From contig JBPOFA010000006.1 in NCBI GenBank assembly GCA_051251595.1, positions 124,001 to 188,000 of the forward strand: a DNA stretch of 64,000 nucleotides, read 5' to 3'. The notes beneath the pieces were generated by a model, which saw only the letters and a program-made list of their open reading frames with translations, was not told the origin of the DNA and searched no databases. The translations under genes and the position numbers were made by a program. The DNA is from NORP110 sp051251595 (lineage in GTDB: Bacteria > Pseudomonadota > Alphaproteobacteria > Rhodobacterales > Rhodobacteraceae). This document shows positions 58,901 through 64,000 of the stretch, in pieces. Numbering within the stretch: the first letter of the stretch is position 1; each line of letters opens with the position of its first letter.

Positions 58901-60562
58901 ATGGGGCGCGGGATTTTTTCCGGTGTCATCTGGGGTTCAGTTGTTGCAATTGGCGGACTTTGGATCGCATCGCAACTGGGCGAGATGGTACATGTTTTGT
59001 CCAAGCCACCAGCGAATATTTCCGCTGAGGCACCTGACCCAGTCCAAGAGACTGAGGATGTGGCAGAGGCCGCGCCTGATGCTCCGGCAGAGCAGGCAGG
59101 CCCTGCAACTGATCCGTCGCGCCAAACCGCAGAGCTGGACAGTACAGAGGTCGACGCAGCCCCTGCGGCCAAGGTCGGGTCTGAGGAACCTTTGGAAGCG
59201 GCCGAACCTATGGCCCCTGTGGCAACCCCGGATGCGACGCAAGCCCCTGTATTAGAACAGATAAACGATACGACCCCGGCGGCGGATGGCGGATCAGAAG
59301 CGCCCCAGCAAGCCACGATGGATTCCGTTCCCGAAACGGTTCCGGCAGGGCTGGAACCCGCTGTGGAAGTGCCCGCTGAGATTACTGAAAATGTCCCTGA
59401 CATGCCCGTGCCAGAACTGGCAGGCACATTGACTGCCCCGGATGTTGCCCCAATCTCAACAGAAGCGCCCCGACCAAACCCTCCGGCAGCCGAATCTACG
59501 CCGACTGTAGATTTCAGCAATCCGCAGGTGGTAGAGACCCCGATCCTGCAGGACCCCGCATTGGCGGTCGTGCAAGAGCCGGTGCCAGAAACGCTGGCCC
59601 CTGCAACGCCTGATCAAACGCCGACTCAATCCGAGGGTTCGGATTTGGCCCGTGCGGCCTTGCCAGATTCGTCGCCGAAGACGCCAAAACCGGATGCCGG
59701 ACCGCCCGCGCAGGAACAGGCGGCACTTGAACCGATAGAAAAGAAAATGCCCGTTGTGCGCCGTCCGTCGACCGGCACCGGCGAAAATGGGCTGACGACC
59801 CGCACAAGCCGTTTGCCGACGATCGGTGGTGACCAGCAAGACAGCCCGGATGCAGACGTGGATCAGGGGGAAACCGCCGAAGAGGCCCAGACAGATGGCC
59901 CGGCGATTGCACGTTTTGCCGTTCCTTTTGCCAATCCGGATCGACGCCCGATGATGGCGATTTTGTTGTTGGTGGATCCGAATGATCCCGTCGCGCCGGG
60001 TGAGCCTTTGCCGTTTCCGGTCAGTTATGTGGTGGATGCCAGCAGCGACAGCGCAAGCCAGGCCGCGACCCGTTTCCGCAATGCCGGATCAGAGGTTGTC
60101 GCCATGGCGCCGATCGCCGATCAGGCCCGGCCGACTGATGTTGAGGTGTCCTTTCAAACCTACATGCGGAACGTCCCGAATGCGGTTGCCATTATGGACA
60201 CACGCAATGCTGCGTTTCAATCGAGCCGGGCTACGGCCTCTCAGGTTGCGGATGCTTTGGCGGCCTCTGGGCACGGCATGATTACGTTTAGCCGTGGACT
60301 GAACTCTGCCACGCAGGTTGCTGAACGCGCGGGGGTGCCGGCTGCGTTGGTGTTCCGGGAATTCGACAATGACGGCCAGAACAAAGCGGCGATCAAGCGG
60401 TTCCTAGACCAGGCTGCGTTTCGGGCGGGGCAACAGACCGGTGTCATTCTGGTTGGCCACAACCGGCCCGAAACCATAGCGGCGCTGTTGGAGTGGAGCC
60501 TTGGAAACCGGGCCACAACAGTTGCGCTTGCGCCTGTTTCAGCGGTGTTGCTGGATCAATAG
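58901..60562 (+). CDS. YibQ-type divergent polysaccharide deacetylase with long linker
   Basis: 553 residues. One N-terminal membrane helix (about 6-24), a 300-residue disordered linker rich in Pro, Ala, Glu and Thr, and a C-terminal NodB-like divergent polysaccharide deacetylase domain (about 330-553; ILLLVDPNDPV, later GMITFSRGLNSA). The domain lacks the Asp-His-His metal set of active deacetylases in what I can read. It should be anchored in the inner membrane facing the periplasm. GGAGG seven bases before ATG 58901. It is on the strand opposite to trpG and trpE and separates them. Confidence 0.82.
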   Translation: MGRGIFSGVIWGSVVAIGGLWIASQLGEMVHVLSKPPANISAEAPDPVQETEDVAEAAPDAPAEQAGPATDPSRQTAELDSTEVDAAPAAKVGSEEPLEAAEPMAPVATPDATQAPVLEQINDTTPAADGGSEAPQQATMDSVPETVPAGLEPAVEVPAEITENVPDMPVPELAGTLTAPDVAPISTEAPRPNPPAAESTPTVDFSNPQVVETPILQDPALAVVQEPVPETLAPATPDQTPTQSEGSDLARAALPDSSPKTPKPDAGPPAQEQAALEPIEKKMPVVRRPSTGTGENGLTTRTSRLPTIGGDQQDSPDADVDQGETAEEAQTDGPAIARFAVPFANPDRRPMMAILLLVDPNDPVAPGEPLPFPVSYVVDASSDSASQAATRFRNAGSEVVAMAPIADQARPTDVEVSFQTYMRNVPNAVAIMDTRNAAFQSSRATASQVADALAASGHGMITFSRGLNSATQVAERAGVPAALVFREFDNDGQNKAAIKRFLDQAAFRAGQQTGVILVGHNRPETIAALLEWSLGNRATTVALAPVSAVLLDQ

Positions 60563-60569
60563 ATTTCGG

Positions 60570-60595
60570 CCTGTCGCCCTTGGGCGGCAGGTTTT
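60570..60595 (+). terminator. Terminator after YibQ-type gene
   Basis: CCTGTCGCCC/GGGCGGCAGG stem (10 pairs, one G-U) with a two-base TT between arms, followed by TTTT. It stands at the 3' ends of both the YibQ gene and convergent trpE. Confidence 0.75.
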
Positions 60596-62107
60596 CTAGC
60601 TGTTGGATGTCTTTGAAAACATGCCCGCATCAGCCGCCGCACGTCGGATCGCGTTCGATTTATGAACGGTTTCCTGATATTCGGCCTCTGGATCGCTGTC
60701 ATAGACGACACCGCCGCCGGCCTGAATATACAGTTTTTCATCCTTCAGAACGGCTGTGCGCAGGGCAATACACATGTCCATATCGCCATTGGATGCGAAA
60801 TAACCGACGCCTCCGCCATAGACGCCACGCTTTTCGGGTTCCAGCTCGTCGATGATTTCCATGGCGCGGACTTTTGGGGCCCCTGAAACGGTGCCCGCGG
60901 GCATGCCTGCCAGAAAGGCTGAAAGCGCGTCTTGGTCGTCGGCCAGGTCGCCCACAACGTTGGATACGATGTGCATGACGTGGCTGTAATATTCGACTGT
61001 GAATTGTTCCGTCGGGTGGACAGAACCAATTTTGGCGACGCGGCCCACGTCGTTTCGCCCAAGATCCAGCAGCATCAAATGTTCGGCCAGTTCTTTTTGA
61101 TCGGCCATCAGATCGGCCTCATTCGCCGTATCCTCGGCCGGGGTTGCGCCACGCGGGCGGGTGCCGGCGATCGGGCGAATGGTGACTTCGTTGTCAAAGA
61201 CGCGCACCAATATCTCGGGGCTGGCGCCGATGACCTGGAAGTCGCCGAAGTTGAAAAAGAACATGAACGGCGAGGGGTTGGTGCGGCGCAAACTGCGGTA
61301 GAGCGAGAACGGTGCAAGGTTGAAATCCTGGGTCCAGCGCTGCGACGGGACAACCTGAAAGATGTCCCCGGCACGGATGTATTCTTTGGCTTTCTCGACG
61401 GCCTGCAAATACCCGTCATGGCTAAAGTTCGACACTGGATTTGCGTCGGCCAAAGCCTCACCCAGGTCGTGGCTGGTGTCTTTGGGCTGACGTTCCAGAT
61501 CGCGCACGGCATCCATGACGCGTTCAGCCGCTTGGGCATAGGCCGCCTTGGCAGACAACCCACCATTGGCCCAGGCCGGAGAGACAACGATCACATCGCC
61601 TTTGACGCCGTCCAGCACCGCAATAACCGAAGGCCGCATCATGACGGCATCGGGCAGGTCCAGCGGATCGGGGTTCACATCCGGCAGGTTTTCCACCAGG
61701 CGGATCATGTCATAGCCCAGGAAACCAAATAATCCGGCCGCAGACGGGGGCAGATCATCGGGCAGGTCGATATGGCTTTCGGCGATCAGGCTGCGCAATG
61801 TGTCCAGCGGTGAGCCGGGCAGATCCTCGAAACTGTCAGGATCAAAGCGGGCTGACCGGTTGATCGCAGAGGTTTCTCCGTGGCAGCGCCAGATCAGATC
61901 GGGTTTCATGCCGACGATTGAATAGCGTCCACGCACTTCGCCGCCGGTCACCGATTCAAGCACAAAACTGTCCTTGCGGGCCTCGGCCAGCTTTAACATC
62001 AAAGAGACCGGTGTATCCAAATCCGCCGCCAACCGGGTGTAGACCACCTGATTGGCACCGCTGTCATATCCCGATTGGAACGCTCCGAATTCTGGTAGCA
62101 AAGCCAA
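60596..62107 (-). CDS. trpE: Anthranilate synthase component I
   Basis: 503 residues. Chorismate-binding domain with AGDIFQVVPSQRW, PIAGTRPRG, HLMLLDLGRNDVGRVA and GTVSGAPKVRAMEIIDELEP. N-terminal feedback region holds an LLES-like ESVTGG. It makes anthranilate from chorismate with TrpG. It starts 15 bases after the PpiD-like gene, so the two are probably cotranscribed; no trp leader peptide is seen. Confidence 0.96.
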   Translation of the reverse strand: MALLPEFGAFQSGYDSGANQVVYTRLAADLDTPVSLMLKLAEARKDSFVLESVTGGEVRGRYSIVGMKPDLIWRCHGETSAINRSARFDPDSFEDLPGSPLDTLRSLIAESHIDLPDDLPPSAAGLFGFLGYDMIRLVENLPDVNPDPLDLPDAVMMRPSVIAVLDGVKGDVIVVSPAWANGGLSAKAAYAQAAERVMDAVRDLERQPKDTSHDLGEALADANPVSNFSHDGYLQAVEKAKEYIRAGDIFQVVPSQRWTQDFNLAPFSLYRSLRRTNPSPFMFFFNFGDFQVIGASPEILVRVFDNEVTIRPIAGTRPRGATPAEDTANEADLMADQKELAEHLMLLDLGRNDVGRVAKIGSVHPTEQFTVEYYSHVMHIVSNVVGDLADDQDALSAFLAGMPAGTVSGAPKVRAMEIIDELEPEKRGVYGGGVGYFASNGDMDMCIALRTAVLKDEKLYIQAGGGVVYDSDPEAEYQETVHKSNAIRRAAADAGMFSKTSNS

Positions 62108-62122
62108 GTTAGGTATCCTTAA

Positions 62123-63973
62123 TCACGGGAACTGGGCGTGAACAGCATTCACCGCAGCCTGATTGATCGAAATGCCTGCTTGGTTTTCCACGGCGCGGGT
62201 AAAGGCAACCAACGCATCCTGACCAAGTGTCTGATCGGCGTTATCGGTGATCAATTGCTTGAGCCGCTCTGTGTCCGGGTCTTCCGCGTCCGGGGGCAGA
62301 ATATCGGCGACATAGGCCAGCAAGACGGATGCATCACTTTGCACGATCAGGCTTTCGCCTTTTTCAGTGGCAAAAATCTGGGTCAAAAAGTCCGGAGGCG
62401 TGCCTTCGACGAATGCTTCGCGCGTGATGTGGGTGTCTACCGTTACCGGGTAGCCCAGGCTGCTGATCGTCGCGCCTGCGTCGACCTTGGCTTTCAGGGC
62501 CTCGGCGTCCTCTGTCAGTTTTGTTTTAAGGGCGACCCGCTCTACCGCTTCGCGCACGCGATCCTTGGCGGTCTCTAGCGGTTCAGGCCGGGCCGGGATG
62601 ATTTCATCAAGACGCAAAGCAAAGACGCCGCCATCATCCAGCGGGACGATTTCAGGGTAGTCATCCTGCGTGACAGACGCAGCAGCCGGACCAAAGGCTT
62701 GGTATCCAGCGATCCCTTCTGACATGCCTGGGGTCCAGTCGATTCCGCCCAGCTCAAGATCGGTTTCGTTTGCAAGCTCTTCCAAATCGGCACCACCTGC
62801 CAGCAAATCATCATAGTCAGAGATTTCATCCGCGATCATGCGGCGGGCAGAGTCGCGGGCAAGTTCCACGCGAAGGTCTTCGCGCACGTCTTCAAGGGGC
62901 GTGACCTGAGCGGCCAAAATCGCGTTCACGCGAAACAGGGCAGGGCCAAGATCGGTATCAACGGGGCCGACGATGCCAGGTTCTGTAAGGGCGAAAACCT
63001 CTGCGCCCGCAGCGCCGAGTTCGTCTTGATCGACATCGCCCAGATCAATATCGCCAAGAGACAGGCCCCGATCCGCGACCACAGATTCAAACGTGGAAGC
63101 GCCGGATGTAATTGCCTGCGCTGCTTCTTCGGCTTGGGTTTCGTTGCCGAAGACCAAACGTTCCACCAACCGGCGTTCCGGGCGGTTGTATTCATCTGCG
63201 CGGTCCTCATAGAGGCGTTGAATATCCGCGTCGTCCACAGGGGCTGTGTCGACCATGGTATCAGGTGTCACCCAAGCATAGGTCAGCTTGCGGGTCTCTG
63301 GCAGCATGAAGTCGTCCGTGTTTTCGTCGTAATAGGCCTGGATTTCAGCGTCGGTCGCTGCTGGCATCGGTGTGTCGAGCCACGTTGCGTCCAGTTCGAT
63401 CCATGAAAAATTGCGGCGCTCGCGAAGAAAGTTCATCAGCGTGTCGGAATAGGTTTCCGGCGTGGTGAAGCCACTGGAAACGGCCTGCTGCAAAATTGCG
63501 CTGGCGCTGTCGTTGCGCACGGACTGTTCAAATTCCGCCGGTGTCATGCCGATGTTGCGCAATTGGAATTCATAAGCTTCGCGATCGAAATTTCCATCCA
63601 GCCCACGAAACGCCTGTGTGCTGAGAACCTGACGTTGCACTTCTTCGTCGCCAACGGACAGGCCAATGGTTTTGGTTTCGTTGGTCAAAGCTGCCGTGGA
63701 AATAAGCCGCTGCAAAACCGCCTGGTCCAGGCCAAAGCTTTGGGCCTGCGATAATGTCAGGTTTTGACCAAGCTGGGCGCTGTAGGCCGACAATTCCTGC
63801 TGGATCTGGCGGGAATACTGATTGACGTCGATTTCCGTATCGCCAACCTTGCCGATGCTGCGCAGAGATCCGTTAAAGTTCGTCGCGCCAAAGCCGACCA
63901 AACCAACAATAATCAAAGACAGGATGACCCAGATGATCGCCTTGGATACTTTTCCCTTTGCGGTTAATGCCAT
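62123..63973 (-). CDS. ppiD: PpiD-like peptidyl-prolyl isomerase/chaperone
   Basis: 616 residues. One N-terminal membrane helix (about 12-32), a SurA_N-like helical domain (about 35-170), and a parvulin-type domain (about 250-360, with weak isomerase motif), then an extended C-terminal domain. The family sits at the inner membrane and helps newly exported proteins fold. It is probably the first gene before trpE. Confidence 0.9.
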   Translation of the reverse strand: MALTAKGKVSKAIIWVILSLIIVGLVGFGATNFNGSLRSIGKVGDTEIDVNQYSRQIQQELSAYSAQLGQNLTLSQAQSFGLDQAVLQRLISTAALTNETKTIGLSVGDEEVQRQVLSTQAFRGLDGNFDREAYEFQLRNIGMTPAEFEQSVRNDSASAILQQAVSSGFTTPETYSDTLMNFLRERRNFSWIELDATWLDTPMPAATDAEIQAYYDENTDDFMLPETRKLTYAWVTPDTMVDTAPVDDADIQRLYEDRADEYNRPERRLVERLVFGNETQAEEAAQAITSGASTFESVVADRGLSLGDIDLGDVDQDELGAAGAEVFALTEPGIVGPVDTDLGPALFRVNAILAAQVTPLEDVREDLRVELARDSARRMIADEISDYDDLLAGGADLEELANETDLELGGIDWTPGMSEGIAGYQAFGPAAASVTQDDYPEIVPLDDGGVFALRLDEIIPARPEPLETAKDRVREAVERVALKTKLTEDAEALKAKVDAGATISSLGYPVTVDTHITREAFVEGTPPDFLTQIFATEKGESLIVQSDASVLLAYVADILPPDAEDPDTERLKQLITDNADQTLGQDALVAFTRAVENQAGISINQAAVNAVHAQFP

Positions 63974-64000
63974 GAGTCCTGTCCTGTTAATTTCTGCTGA

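Noticed and set aside
58783..59520. N-terminal extension of the trpG frame by 246 codons
   Set aside because: It is the antisense of the YibQ-type gene; TrpG proteins begin at MLLLIDNYDSF.

Overview
The window looks like the chromosome of an alphaproteobacterium of the order Rhodobacterales (roseobacter group). The evidence is the block lexA-moeA-moaC-trpC-trpD-trpG next to comEC-gltX-gltA, a DUF2849-cysI-cysH-DUF934-fpr sulfur assimilation operon, a VPLPA-type C-terminal sorting signal, direct-repeat GTTC SOS boxes, and a one-piece indolepyruvate oxidoreductase. No tRNA, rRNA, CRISPR array or insertion sequence was recognised.

Layout. 1-3.0 kb (-): a stop-start-coupled surface-modification cluster with a small ORF, a family-2 glycosyltransferase and two P-loop sulfotransferase-like genes, the last running off the left edge. 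3.2-9.4 kb: redox accessory genes, namely XdhC, a phytanoyl-CoA-type dioxygenase, a P450, two membrane proteins, and a CoxS-CoxM pair without its molybdenum subunit. 9.5-11 kb: infC with an apparent AUA start, and a repeat-rich membrane-anchored protein. 11-17 kb: sulfate assimilation operon opposite an Lrp-type regulator, then a second P450. 17.4-20.4 kb: VPLPA-CTERM protein, mmsA, CBS protein. 20.5-28.8 kb: housekeeping genes coaD, gap, tkt, a coiled-coil gene with zapA, grxD, bolA and purL.

28.9-36 kb: an ECF42-type sigma factor coupled to a DGPF protein behind a candidate autoregulatory promoter; a LysR regulator divergent from the indolepyruvate oxidoreductase; an acyltransferase. 36.3-42.8 kb: murI, argC and the cytochrome c maturation genes ccmE, ccmF and ccmH. 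A four-gene endolysin/holin cassette resembling gene transfer agent lysis genes sits between ccmE and ccmF. 42.9-48.3 kb: enoyl-CoA hydratase, a broken Crp/Fnr regulator butting onto a sulfatase that has lost its normal start, a small membrane protein and a DUF1254 protein. 48.4-64 kb: gltA, gltX, comEC, lexA, moeA, moaC, trpCDG, a YibQ-type protein, trpE and a PpiD-like chaperone.

How the parts work together. Several operons are joined by 1-4 base stop/start overlaps. The cys operon makes sulfide from activated sulfate. trpE and trpGDC make tryptophan and share the moaC/moeA molybdopterin transcript. IorAB would degrade aryl pyruvates derived from aromatic amino acids. Accessory content is concentrated at 1-9.4 kb, 28.9-31 kb, 38.8-40.3 kb and 43.7-48.3 kb. 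All assignments come from reading the sequence and remembered family features; no search was run.
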